A stretch of DNA of 64,000 nucleotides from Homoserinimonas sp044769865 (lineage in GTDB: Bacteria; Actinomycetota; Actinomycetes; Actinomycetales; Microbacteriaceae): assembly GCF_044769865.1 (NCBI RefSeq), contig NZ_JBIZWA010000001.1, positions 682,001 through 746,000 of the forward strand. Reading direction: 5' to 3'. A program made the position numbers and the translations under genes. Below the pieces are notes generated by a model. That model saw only the letters and a list, made by a program, of their open reading frames with translations, was not told where the DNA came from and ran no database searches. Of this stretch, positions 32,083 to 40,900 are shown one piece after another. Position 1 is the stretch's first letter. The number at the start of each line of letters is the position of its first letter.

Positions 32083-32672
32083 TGGGTTGCCTCCGGGATT
32101 CGCAGTGAGGTGATGTAGAGCTCGGTGAAGTGCTTGGCGAGCTCGGATGCGCTGATGCCGCCGTCGGACGAGTACCAGTGCGAGAGGTAGTGGGGGTTCG
32201 CGAAGAAGTTGGCGGAGAGCACGATCGCAGGGATGTCGCTGCGGAACACGCCCTCCTCCTGTCCCTTCGCGAGCACGCCCATGAAGATGTCGTTGAACTC
32301 TCGACGACGGCGCTTGACCTCGCGCTGGCGCCCCTCCGAGAGCATGTGCTGCGAGCGGAAGAAGACGGCGCCCTCGCGGATGCCGGCGATCGACGTCGTC
32401 ATGAGGTCTTCGCAGATGAGCCGCATCGTCTCGAGCGGGCCGAGCCCCCTCGCGACGATCTCCTCGAGGTGCGCCCGCTGGAGCGAGAGGAGGCGGTCGT
32501 AGATGTCGAAGAGCAGGTCATCCTTCGACGAGAAGTAGTGGTACAGCGCACCCTTGGTGACTCCCGCCGCGTCGACGATCTGCTGCACGCTCGTCTTCGC
32601 ATAGCCCTGGGTGGAGAAGAGCTCCACGGAGACCCGCTGGAGTTCCTCTTGGATGTTCACTGATTTCTTCAT
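32079..32672 (-). CDS. TetR/AcrR-family transcriptional regulator
   Basis: One-component repressor of 197 residues. The N-terminal HTH is typical of the family: STQGYAKTSVQQIVDAAGV followed by TKGALYHYFSSKDDLLFDIY. The ligand-binding C-terminal domain is helical; a FadR/acyl-CoA-binding type is likely from the neighbours but not shown. The ATG at 32672 gives the compact start MKKSVNIQEE. It lies between the SDR and quinone oxidoreductase genes and overlaps the latter. It is the best candidate for binding the ACCG-N6-CGGT operators found at 33.5, 35.2 and 57.0 kb. Confidence 0.88.
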   Translation of the reverse strand: MKKSVNIQEELQRVSVELFSTQGYAKTSVQQIVDAAGVTKGALYHYFSSKDDLLFDIYDRLLSLQRAHLEEIVARGLGPLETMRLICEDLMTTSIAGIREGAVFFRSQHMLSEGRQREVKRRRREFNDIFMGVLAKGQEEGVFRSDIPAIVLSANFFANPHYLSHWYSSDGGISASELAKHFTELYITSLRIPEATQ

Positions 32673-32694
32673 GAGCCGACTATCGCATCCAGCC

Positions 32695-33435
32695 TCAGCC
32701 GACCGTTGCCAACGTGCCGCCACCGTCGATGACGATGGTCTGGCCGGTGATCCAGGCGGCGTCATCGGAGAGCAGGAAGGTCACGGGGCCCGCGACGTCC
32801 TCCGGGTTTCCGAGGCGTGCGAGGGGGTACTTGGCGGCGACCTCTTCTTCGCGGCCCTCGTAGAGCGCCTTCGCGAACTTCGTCTTGATGACGGCGGGTG
32901 CGACCGCATTGACGCGGATGCTCGGCGCGAGCTCGAAGGCGAGCTGCTGCGTGAGCGACATGAGGGCGGCCTTGGAGACGCCGTAGAACGCGATGCCGGG
33001 TGCCGCACCGAGCGCCGAGACGGAGGAGATGTTCACGATCGCGCCCCGGAGACCGGCAGCGACGCAGTCGCGGGTCCAGGCGAGGGCGCCGACGACATTC
33101 ACATCGAGGATCTTGTGCACGACGGAGTCTTCGATCTCGAGGGCGGGCCCGTAGGCCGGGTTGATGCCCGCGTTGTTGACGAGGTGGTCGAGGCCACCCA
33201 TCTCGGCGATGCGGGCGAGCACCTCTTCGCGGTGCGCCGGATCATCCGCCTTGCCCGCGATGCCGACTGCGACATCGGAGCCTCCGAGGCCCTCCACGGC
33301 TGCGTCGAGTGCCTCCTGGCCTCGTGCCGTGATGACGACTCGCCCACCGTCGGCGACAATGCGCTGCGCGATGGCGAGTCCGATGCCTCGGCTCGCGCCG
33401 GTGACCAGCGTCGTCGTGCCCTCGAATCGGCCCAC
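32695..33435 (-). CDS. Short-chain dehydrogenase/reductase
   Basis: Classical SDR of 246 residues with the cofactor loop TGASRGIG, the structural NNAG, the catalytic serine in ISSVSALG and the YGVSK active-site pair. A C-terminal QTIVIDGGGTLA segment is typical of FabG-like enzymes. GAAGGAG lies 5 nt before the GTG at 33435, which is preferred over a GTG at 33441. It is divergent from the beta-lactamase-fold esterase across operator 1 and is the first gene of the SDR-TetR-oxidoreductase-liv string on the minus strand. Likely a 3-hydroxyacyl-CoA or alcohol dehydrogenase. Confidence 0.88.
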   Translation of the reverse strand: MGRFEGTTTLVTGASRGIGLAIAQRIVADGGRVVITARGQEALDAAVEGLGGSDVAVGIAGKADDPAHREEVLARIAEMGGLDHLVNNAGINPAYGPALEIEDSVVHKILDVNVVGALAWTRDCVAAGLRGAIVNISSVSALGAAPGIAFYGVSKAALMSLTQQLAFELAPSIRVNAVAPAVIKTKFAKALYEGREEEVAAKYPLARLGNPEDVAGPVTFLLSDDAAWITGQTIVIDGGGTLATVG

Positions 33436-33479
33436 GTCCACTCCTTCGTGACTGTCGGGATGTCGGCTCTAGATTCAGA

Positions 33480-33498
33480 ACCGACCAGTTGGTATGTT
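33480..33498 (+). promoter_or_regulatory. TetR-type operator 1 fused to a -10 box
   Basis: ACCGACCAGTTGGTATGTT combines an imperfect palindrome (ACCGACCAGTTGGT) with a -10-like TATGTT. The plus-strand promoter would serve the esterase at 33574 with a leader of about 70 nt. The same arrangement recurs at 35.2 and 57.0 kb. A weak minus-strand GAATCT at 33471-33476 could serve the divergent SDR gene under the same operator. Confidence 0.7.
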
Positions 33499-33573
33499 CA
33501 CCTTACAGGCACGACCGCAGGAACTTGCAAGACATTTCTGTACCGAATTCCTCACGATGCAAAGGAGCTTCGA

Positions 33574-34743
33574 ATGAGCGACACCACCCCGACCCGAACA
33601 GCCGTGGTGTACGGCGACAACGACCCAAGGTTCGACGCAGTGAGGGAGGAGTTCCAGCGCCGCCTCGACAGTGGAGAGGAACTCGGCGCCTCGATTGCGG
33701 CCACGATCGACGGCGAGACGGTGATCGACCTGTGGGGCGGCTACGCGGACGAGGAGCGCACCCGGGAATGGGAGCGCGACACCATCACGAACGTGTGGTC
33801 CACAACCAAGACGGTCGTCGCACTCGCCGTGCTCGTGCTCGTCGACCGGGGCGAAATCGACCTCGATGCGCCCGTCGCCAAGTACTGGCCCGAGTTCGCG
33901 CAGAACGGCAAGGACGGCGTCACGGTCGCCCACCTCATGTCGCACACCTCAGGTGTCAGCGGATGGGACGCGCCCTTCGCGACGGAGGACATGTTCGACC
34001 ACGAGAAGGCGGCAGCGTCACTCGCGGCGCAGGCCCCGTGGTGGGAGCCGGGCACGGCATCCGGATACCACCTGCTGAACTACGGCCACCTGCTCGGCGA
34101 GGTTGTGCGCCGCGTGACGGGCAAGACGATCGGCACCTTCGTGCGAGAGGAGATCGCCGGCCCGCTCGGCGCGGACTTCCACATCGGCCTCGCCCCCAGC
34201 GAGTTCGCACGGGTCAGCCCCGTCGTCCCCCCGCCGCCCGCACAAATGGACCTCTCGGCGCTGCCGCCCGAGCATCCGGCGATCCGCACCTTCATGGCAC
34301 CCGTGCTGGATGCGACCGCGACCTGGAGCGATGACTGGCGCAAGGCGGAGATCGGCGGCGCGGGCGGGCACGGCAACGCGCGTTCCGTGGCGCGCATCGA
34401 GTCCGTCATCACGAACGGCGGCGAGGTCGACGGCGTCAGACTCCTTTCCCCCGCCACGATCGACCGCATCTTCGAGCAGAAGTCCGACGGGCTCGACCTC
34501 GTGCTCTTCCAGCACCTGCGCTTCGGCGTCGGCTTCGCCCTGCCGAGCGCGGGCCAGCCAGCCATCCCGCAGCGCGACCGGCTCGCATTCTGGGGCGGCT
34601 GGGGAGGTTCGCTCATCGTCAATGACGTGGGACGCGGGGCGACCTTCGCCTACGTCATGAACAAGATGTCGGCGGGCATCATCGGTTCGCCGCGCAGCGA
34701 CGCCTACATGACCGCCTTCGACGGCGCGCTCGGAGAGGCCTAG
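33574..34743 (+). CDS. Serine beta-lactamase-fold esterase (class VIII type)
   Basis: Beta-lactamase-superfamily hydrolase of 389 residues, of the EstB/class VIII esterase type. The nucleophile motif SxxK is STTK (S76, K79), the YxN motif is in YHLLNYGH, and LMSHTSGVSGWD is typical of the group. No signal peptide, so it is cytoplasmic and unlikely to be a drug-resistance enzyme. Known relatives hydrolyse short esters and lactones. AAAGGAG precedes the ATG by 7 nt. Control by operator 1 links it to the acyl-CoA regulon; it may release an acid from an ester or lactone. It meets the thioesterase gene tail to tail with overlapping stop codons in a CTAG. Confidence 0.87.
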   Translation: MSDTTPTRTAVVYGDNDPRFDAVREEFQRRLDSGEELGASIAATIDGETVIDLWGGYADEERTREWERDTITNVWSTTKTVVALAVLVLVDRGEIDLDAPVAKYWPEFAQNGKDGVTVAHLMSHTSGVSGWDAPFATEDMFDHEKAAASLAAQAPWWEPGTASGYHLLNYGHLLGEVVRRVTGKTIGTFVREEIAGPLGADFHIGLAPSEFARVSPVVPPPPAQMDLSALPPEHPAIRTFMAPVLDATATWSDDWRKAEIGGAGGHGNARSVARIESVITNGGEVDGVRLLSPATIDRIFEQKSDGLDLVLFQHLRFGVGFALPSAGQPAIPQRDRLAFWGGWGGSLIVNDVGRGATFAYVMNKMSAGIIGSPRSDAYMTAFDGALGEA

Positions 34744-35198
34744 CGGAACGGCGCCGGGTCGCCCAGCCACTGCGAGAAGGTCACCCGAAGGTCTTCTGGA
34801 AGTGGGACTGGGCGGCCCGATGCCGTGTCGACGATCACGAGCGTCGTGCTGGCGATCGCATAGACGACAGAACCGTCCGCCTCGCCGAGCTCGTAGCCGA
34901 GGTCGACGCTCGAGCCGCCGACACGAGTGACCCAGAGCCGCACGGTGAGGGGCTCGGCGCGGTAGTTGAGGGGCGCCCGGTACTCGATGCGGTGGCCGGC
35001 GACGAGGCCGTTGCTGCCCTCGGGGAAGAGGTCGAAGACCCCGAGGGACGGGTCGACGCCTTCGGCCGCCTGCTCTCCGAGCGGCGGCGTGAAAATCGCG
35101 AAGCGGGTGTCTTCGAGGTAGCGCACGAAGAAGACGTTGTTGACATGCCCATATGAGTCCATGTCTCCCCAGCGGATGGCAACCTTCGCTTCAGGCAT
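34740..35198 (-). CDS. Acyl-CoA thioesterase (4HBT hot-dog family)
   Basis: Hot-dog fold thioesterase of 152 residues. The active-site region reads RWGDMDSYGHVNNVFFVRYLEDTR, with the aspartate and the GHVNN helix start that characterise 4-hydroxybenzoyl-CoA thioesterase-like enzymes. An AAAGAGGAGC ribosome site precedes the ATG at 35198. Operator 2 lies about 35 bp upstream with a -10 box reading toward this gene. It probably releases CoA from acyl-CoA intermediates of the same regulon. Confidence 0.85.
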   Translation of the reverse strand: MPEAKVAIRWGDMDSYGHVNNVFFVRYLEDTRFAIFTPPLGEQAAEGVDPSLGVFDLFPEGSNGLVAGHRIEYRAPLNYRAEPLTVRLWVTRVGGSSVDLGYELGEADGSVVYAIASTTLVIVDTASGRPVPLPEDLRVTFSQWLGDPAPFR

Positions 35199-35231
35199 GT
35201 GCTCCTCTTTCTTTTCTGCTCGCTTCGCTAT

Positions 35232-35250
35232 AACATACCGGCTAGTCGGT
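35232..35250 (-). promoter_or_regulatory. TetR-type operator 2 fused to a -10 box
   Basis: Read on the minus strand it is ACCGACTAGCCGGTATGTT: a palindrome with 12 of 14 symmetric positions running into a -10-like TATGTT. It precedes the thioesterase gene with a leader of about 27 nt that contains the ribosome site, and it also lies just before the divergent PucR-family gene. Confidence 0.72.
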
Positions 35251-35271
35251 TTGTCCGACGGGAGGTCTTCA

Positions 35272-36435
35272 ATGTCGCAGCTTCTACACCCCACGAGTTC
35301 GGGAGCATCCCGACGAGCGCCGAGCGGCGTGACCCTCGATGCCGCCGGACTCTCAGCGCGAGCAATCGAGGTGGCAAAGCACAGCCTGCCGTGGCTGCGC
35401 GAAATGCCCCCGCGCCGGCTCATGCTCATGGATCGCGTGACTCAGGCCGGCATCCGATCGTTCCAAGCGTACTTTCGCGACCCGGACTCGGCGGATCCCA
35501 CCGACATGTTCGCCGTCGCCCCTCGCGAGCTCGTGCGTTCCGTGACGCTCCAGCAGACCCTCCAGCTCATGCGCGTGACCTCCTCACTCATCGAGGAGAC
35601 CCTCGCGACGACCGAGGAGCGCGAGGCGAGCGTGATCTTCTCCCGGCAACTCGCCTTCGCCGCCGCTGAGCTCTACGCGACGGTCGGCGACGGCAACGGT
35701 CTCTGGGAGCGTCGACTCGAGCAGTATGTCGTGGATGCCGCCCTCCGCGGCACCCTCCCTGACGCCCTGCACCAGCGCATCCGCGCGGTCGGATGGCGCG
35801 GCCAGGGTGCCGCGATCGCCGCCGTCGGCACGCCACCAGACGACGGCGACACCGACCGCCTGCGCCGCCTCGCGTGGGACGCGGGCGCCGACGTGCTGCT
35901 CGGCACCTCGGGGGAGCGGCTCGTCGCCATCGCCTCGGTTGTCGAGGGCCACTCGGCCGACGACCTGCCAGCCGTCGTCGCCGCGATCGCGGACGGCTTC
36001 GGCGCAGGCCACGTGCTCGTCGGCCCCGTCGTCGGCGACGTGACGGATGCCTGGAGCAGCCTCCACGCGGCATCCGTCGCCGCCACCGTCGTCATTGCGA
36101 GCGACGCCGACACCCGCGTCGTTGCGGCCGACGATCTTCTGCCGGAGCGCGCGCTCGCGGGTGACGAGCGTGCCCGCGCCGCCCTGATCGAGAAGGCCTA
36201 CTCCCCGCTGCGTCAGGCGAGGCAGCCGCTCCTCGAGACGGCGCGCCGCTTCGTCGAGGCGGGCGGGGCGGTCGAGACGGCGGCCAAACGGCTCGACGTG
36301 CACCCCAATACCGTGCGCTATCGCCTCAAGCGCATCGCGGATGCCACGGGGCTCGACCCGACGGGAGCACGCGATTCCTTCGTGCTGCAGTGTGCCCTGC
36401 GCCTCGGCCTCATGCAGGACGCCACCACCTCCTGA
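35272..36435 (+). CDS. PucR-family regulator resembling FasR
   Basis: Transcriptional regulator of 387 residues with a C-terminal PucR/CdaR-type helix-turn-helix (AAKRLDVHPNTVRYRLKRI). The N-terminal half carries SLPWLREMPPRRLMLMDRV, AGIRSFQAYFRDP and APRELVRSVTLQQTLQLMR, the pattern I associate with FasR, the fatty-acid biosynthesis activator of Streptomyces. FasR genes normally stand next to the fabD-fabH-acpP-fabF cluster; here the neighbours are a thioesterase and icd instead. GGGAGG precedes the ATG. Its promoter region overlaps operator 2, so the TetR regulator may control it. Confidence 0.82.
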   Translation: MSQLLHPTSSGASRRAPSGVTLDAAGLSARAIEVAKHSLPWLREMPPRRLMLMDRVTQAGIRSFQAYFRDPDSADPTDMFAVAPRELVRSVTLQQTLQLMRVTSSLIEETLATTEEREASVIFSRQLAFAAAELYATVGDGNGLWERRLEQYVVDAALRGTLPDALHQRIRAVGWRGQGAAIAAVGTPPDDGDTDRLRRLAWDAGADVLLGTSGERLVAIASVVEGHSADDLPAVVAAIADGFGAGHVLVGPVVGDVTDAWSSLHAASVAATVVIASDADTRVVAADDLLPERALAGDERARAALIEKAYSPLRQARQPLLETARRFVEAGGAVETAAKRLDVHPNTVRYRLKRIADATGLDPTGARDSFVLQCALRLGLMQDATTS

Positions 36436-36515
36436 ACCGAAGATATCTCGACATCGAGAGACTTTGACAACAGAAGGTAAGATTGGTGCGGCCCTACGAG
36501 AGGAAGCACACAAAC

Positions 36516-37733
36516 GTGGCAAAGATCAAGGTTGAAGGAACCGTCGTCGAGCTCGACGGCGATGAGATGACTCGCATCATCTGGCAGAAGATCAAGGACA
36601 CCCTGATCCACCCCTACCTCGACGTGACGCTCGAGTACTACGACCTCGGCATCGAGAAGCGCGACGAGACCGACGACCAGATCACGATCGACGCGGCCCA
36701 CGCCATCCAGAAGCACGGCGTCGGCGTGAAGTGCGCGACCATCACCCCCGACGAGGCACGCGTCGAGGAGTTCGGCCTCAAGAAGATGTGGAAGTCGCCC
36801 AACGGCACCATCCGCAACATCCTCGGCGGCGTCATCTTCCGCGAGCCCATCATCATCTCCAACATCCCGCGCCTCGTGCCGGGCTGGAACAAGCCGATCA
36901 TCATCGGCCGTCACGCCTTCGGCGACCAGTACCGCGCCACGGACTTCAAGTTCCAGGGCGAGGGAACGCTGACCGTCGAGTTCACCCCGAAGGACGGCGG
37001 CGAGCCGCAGAAGTTCGAGGTTTACCAGGCGCCCGGCGACGGCATCGCGCAGGTGCAGTACAACCTCGACGCGAGCATCCGTGACTTCGCACGCGCCTCG
37101 CTCAACTACGGCCTGAGCCGCAAGTACCCCGTCTACCTCTCGACGAAGAACACGATCCTCAAGGCCTACGACGGCCGCTTCAAGGACATCTTCGAGGAGA
37201 TCTACCAGACCGAGTTCAAGGCGCAGTTCGAGGCCGAGGGCCTCACGTACGAGCACCGCCTCATCGACGACATGGTCGCCTCGGCCATGAAGTGGGAGGG
37301 CGGCTACGTCTGGGCCTGCAAGAACTACGACGGTGACGTGCAGTCCGACACGGTCGCGCAGGGCTTCGGCTCGCTTGGCCTCATGACCTCGGTGCTCTCG
37401 ACCCCGGACGGCAAGATCGTCGAGGCCGAGGCCGCCCACGGCACGGTCACGCGCCACTACCGCCAGCACCAGGCCGGCAAGCCCACCTCGACGAACCCGA
37501 TCGCCTCGATCTTCGCCTGGACGCGCGGCCTCGCGCATCGCGGCAAGCTCGACGGCAACCAGGAGCTCATTGACTTCAGCCTCGCGCTTGAGGACGTCGT
37601 CATCAAGACGGTCGAGTCGGGCAAGATGACGAAGGACCTCGCGCTCCTCGTCGGCCCCGAGCAGCCGTACCAGACGACCGAAGAGTTCCTCGCGACCCTC
37701 GACGAGAACCTCCAGGCACGGATGGCCGCCTAG
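36516..37733 (+). CDS. icd: NADP-dependent isocitrate dehydrogenase (homodimeric type)
   Basis: TCA-cycle enzyme oxidising isocitrate to 2-oxoglutarate with NADP; 405 residues. It belongs to the homodimeric type related to eukaryotic IDH: VELDGDEMTRIIW near the N-terminus, the substrate loop KSPNGTIRNIL, LIDDMVASAMKWEGGYVWACKNYDGDVQSD and the cofactor region EAAHGTVTRHYRQHQAGKPTSTNP. The GTG at 36516 is preceded by AGAGGAAG and gives the usual start before KIKVEG. It is monocistronic, ending in a perfect hairpin. Confidence 0.96.
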   Translation: MAKIKVEGTVVELDGDEMTRIIWQKIKDTLIHPYLDVTLEYYDLGIEKRDETDDQITIDAAHAIQKHGVGVKCATITPDEARVEEFGLKKMWKSPNGTIRNILGGVIFREPIIISNIPRLVPGWNKPIIIGRHAFGDQYRATDFKFQGEGTLTVEFTPKDGGEPQKFEVYQAPGDGIAQVQYNLDASIRDFARASLNYGLSRKYPVYLSTKNTILKAYDGRFKDIFEEIYQTEFKAQFEAEGLTYEHRLIDDMVASAMKWEGGYVWACKNYDGDVQSDTVAQGFGSLGLMTSVLSTPDGKIVEAEAAHGTVTRHYRQHQAGKPTSTNPIASIFAWTRGLAHRGKLDGNQELIDFSLALEDVVIKTVESGKMTKDLALLVGPEQPYQTTEEFLATLDENLQARMAA

Positions 37734-37747
37734 CCAGTCCCGCCTCA

Positions 37748-37785
37748 CACGACGGCCCCCGCTCACTCGAGCGGGGGCCGTCGTG
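37748..37785. terminator. Terminator hairpin after icd
   Basis: A perfect 17-bp stem (37748-37764 with 37769-37785) encloses an ACTC loop; one arm is CACGACGGCCCCCGCTC. No T run follows, as is usual for high-GC actinobacterial terminators. Confidence 0.85.
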
Positions 37786-37974
37786 CATCTCCGGCGCAGG
37801 CGATCACAGAATTGACCCCCGGAAAGTCCTCCAGAGTGAGGACAGCAGCGCGGGAGTTCTTGGCGAGAGGATAAGCACACCCCCCGTGCGGGGGTAGACG
37901 CCGTCTTATCGTGCGTCTGCCGCGTCGATACTGACGCGTGCATCCGGTGTTCCTCCTCGAGAACTGGACATTCT

Positions 37975-40900
37975 GTGAAGAAGCGCATGCTCACCTCCGC
38001 TGTTGCCGCCGCCGCGCTCGTCGCGGCCTCGCTCGTGGGAGGGGGGTCGATCGCATCCGCTGCTCCCCCACCGAGCTTCGCGGGCGGCGTCATCGGCAAG
38101 AGCACGCAGACCGCCTTCACGCCGGGGCGCTACATCGTGACGCTCGCCGACCAGCCCGTCGCGACCTACGACGGCGGGGTGCGCGGCTTCGACGCGACGA
38201 CGCCGGAGAAGGGTGAGCAGCTCAACACGCGCAGGCAGGCGGTGCAGGAGTACGGCGACTACCTCGCCGAGACGCAGCAGGAGGTCGCGGAATCGGTCGG
38301 GGCCACGATCGACGCCTCGTACAGGCTCGCGATGAACGGTTTCTCGGCCGACCTCAGCGTCGAGCAGCTCGCCGCACTGTCGGCCAACAAGAAGGTCGCC
38401 TCGCTCGTGCCGGACGAGCTCAAGCACATCACGGAGGCGGAACGCTCAACCGAGTTCCTCGGGCTCGAGGGCCCCGGCGGCGTATGGGAGGCCGTCGGCG
38501 GCGCCGAGACCGCGGGCGAGGGTGTCGTCGTCGGCGTGCTCGACACGGGCATCGCGCCCGAGAATCCCGCGTTCTCTGGTGAGCCACTCGGCACCGACCC
38601 GGGCGCCGGCCCCTACCGTGACGGCGACGCGATCGTCTTCGAGAAGAGCGACGGGGGCACCTTCACGGGAGCCTGCGTCGAGGGCGAGCAGTTCACCGCC
38701 GACGACTGCAACAGCAAGGTCATCACGGCGCGCTACTTCGCCGAGGGCTTCGGCGTCGGCAACCTCGGTGGCGCGGACCTCGGCGAGTACGTGTCGCCGC
38801 GCGACGGCGACGGGCACGGTTCGCACACCGCGAGCACGGCCGCGGGCAACCTTGACACCCCCGCGAACGTGGGTGGCCAGGACTTCGGCACCTTCAGCGG
38901 TGTCGCGCCGGCCGCCAAGATCGCCGCCTACAAGGTGTGCTGGACGGGCCCGGACCCCGCCGCCACGAACGACGACGGATGCACCACGACCGACCTCCTC
39001 GCGGCGATCGACCAGGCCGTGGCCGACTCGGTCGACGTCATCAACTTCTCCATCGGCGGCGGCTCTGCCCGGGGCACCGCTGAGCCCACCGACCTCGCCT
39101 TCCTGGGCGCGGCGGCGGCCGGCATCTTCGTCGCAGCATCCGCCGGCAACGCGGGCCCCGGCGCGACGACGCTCGACAACGCGGCCCCGTGGATCACGAC
39201 CGTCGCGGCGAGCACGATCCCGAACTACGAGGCCACGGTGGAGCTGGGCGACGGACAGCGCTTCGCGGGAGCGTCGGCCACGGTCGATCGCACCGAGGGC
39301 GCTGAGCCGGTGAGCGGACCCCTGGTTGCGGCATCCGCTGTCGCACTGCCGGGCGCGACGGATGCAAACCTGTGCCTCGCGGACACGCTCGACCCCGCCC
39401 AGGTGGCTGGCACGATCGTCGTGTGTGAGCGCGGCGTCAGCGCCCGGGTCGACAAGTCGGCCGAGGTCGCCCGCGCGGGCGGCATCGGGGTCGTGTTGAT
39501 CAACCCGAGCTTCAGCTCGCTCGACCTCGACACGCACGTCATCCCGACAGTGCACCTCGACGCGGACACGCACGCGGCCGTGCTGGCCTACGCTGCGACC
39601 CCGGATGCAACGGCCACGCTGCTGCCCGGAAACCTCACGGGCGTCGAGACTCCGGCCCCCCAGGTCGCCGGCTTCTCGTCGCGCGGCCCGATCGAGGTCG
39701 ACGGCAGCGACATCATCAAGCCTGACATCTCGGCGCCCGGCGTCGGGATCCTGGCGGCGACCGCCAACCCGGCCGACGGTGAGCCGACCTACGCGTTCCT
39801 CTCCGGCACGTCGATGTCGTCGCCGCACATTGCGGGGCTCGCCGCGCTCTACCTGGGCGAGCGGCCCACCGCGACACCGGCCGAGATCAAGTCGGCGTTC
39901 ATGACGACCGCCTACGACACGGTCGACCGGGAGGCGGGCCGGGTGACCGACCCCTACGCACAGGGTGCGGGGCACGTCGACCCGACGCGCTTCTTCTCAC
40001 CGGGCCTGCTCTACCTCAACGACACGCCTGACTGGCTGTCGTACCTCGAGGGCGCCGGCTACGACGTGATCGACCCCGCGGTCGAGCCCGTCGACCCGAG
40101 CAACCTCAACCTGGCCTCGATCGGCATCGGCTCACTGACCGGCACCGAGACGATCACACGCAGCGTCACCTCGACGCAGGCCGGCACCTTCACGGCGTCG
40201 ATCGACGTGCCGGGAATCGAGGCGACCGTCGAGCCCTCGACGCTCACCTTCGGTGCCGCGGGCGAGACGCAGACGTTCACGATCACGGTGACGCGCACGG
40301 ATGCTCCCCTCGACGCCTTCACGAGCGGCTTCCTCACCTGGAGCAACGGCGAGACCGAGGTGCGCAGCCCCGTCTCGATCCGTCCCGTGACGATCGTCGC
40401 ACCCGACGACGTGGCGGGCGAGGGCGTCACGGGGGCCGTCGATGTGACGGTCACCCCGGGAGGCACGGGAGAGATCCCGCTCGGCACGACAGGGCTCACC
40501 CAGGGCACGCTGCATCCGGACCCCACTGGCGTCGAGACGGAACACTCGGGTTCCGGCACCAACGGCGACACCTTCACCTACCAGGTGGCGGTCGGCGAGG
40601 GCGCGCAGTACGCCCGCTTCGACCTCGACTCGATCGACGACACGGCCGACCTCGACCTGGTCGTCTACCAGCTGGATGCGGCCGGCACGCCGATCGCCGG
40701 TTGGCAGTCGGCGAGCGGCGCGGCCGATGAGCGCGTCAACCTGGTCGCGCCGGAGGCGGCCACCTACCAGGTGATCGTGTCGATCTACTCGGCGAACCCC
40801 ACGACGGCCTTCGACCTCAGCACCTACGTGGTGGCGCCGGGTGGAGCGCCGCTCGCGCTCGCACCGCCCGTGCTCGCGGGGGTGCAGGGCGAGCCGGTGA

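Noticed and set aside
32611..33573. An N-terminal extension of the esterase of about 320 residues
   Set aside because: The extension is antisense to the SDR gene and crosses operator 1; the ATG at 33574 has a strong ribosome site.
33574..34743. Esterase as a secreted beta-lactamase
   Set aside because: It lacks a signal peptide and has the class VIII esterase layout; the promoter ties it to acyl-CoA genes.
36318..38120. A 600-residue minus-strand frame over icd
   Set aside because: It crosses the icd terminator and the protease start, and has no recognisable domain.
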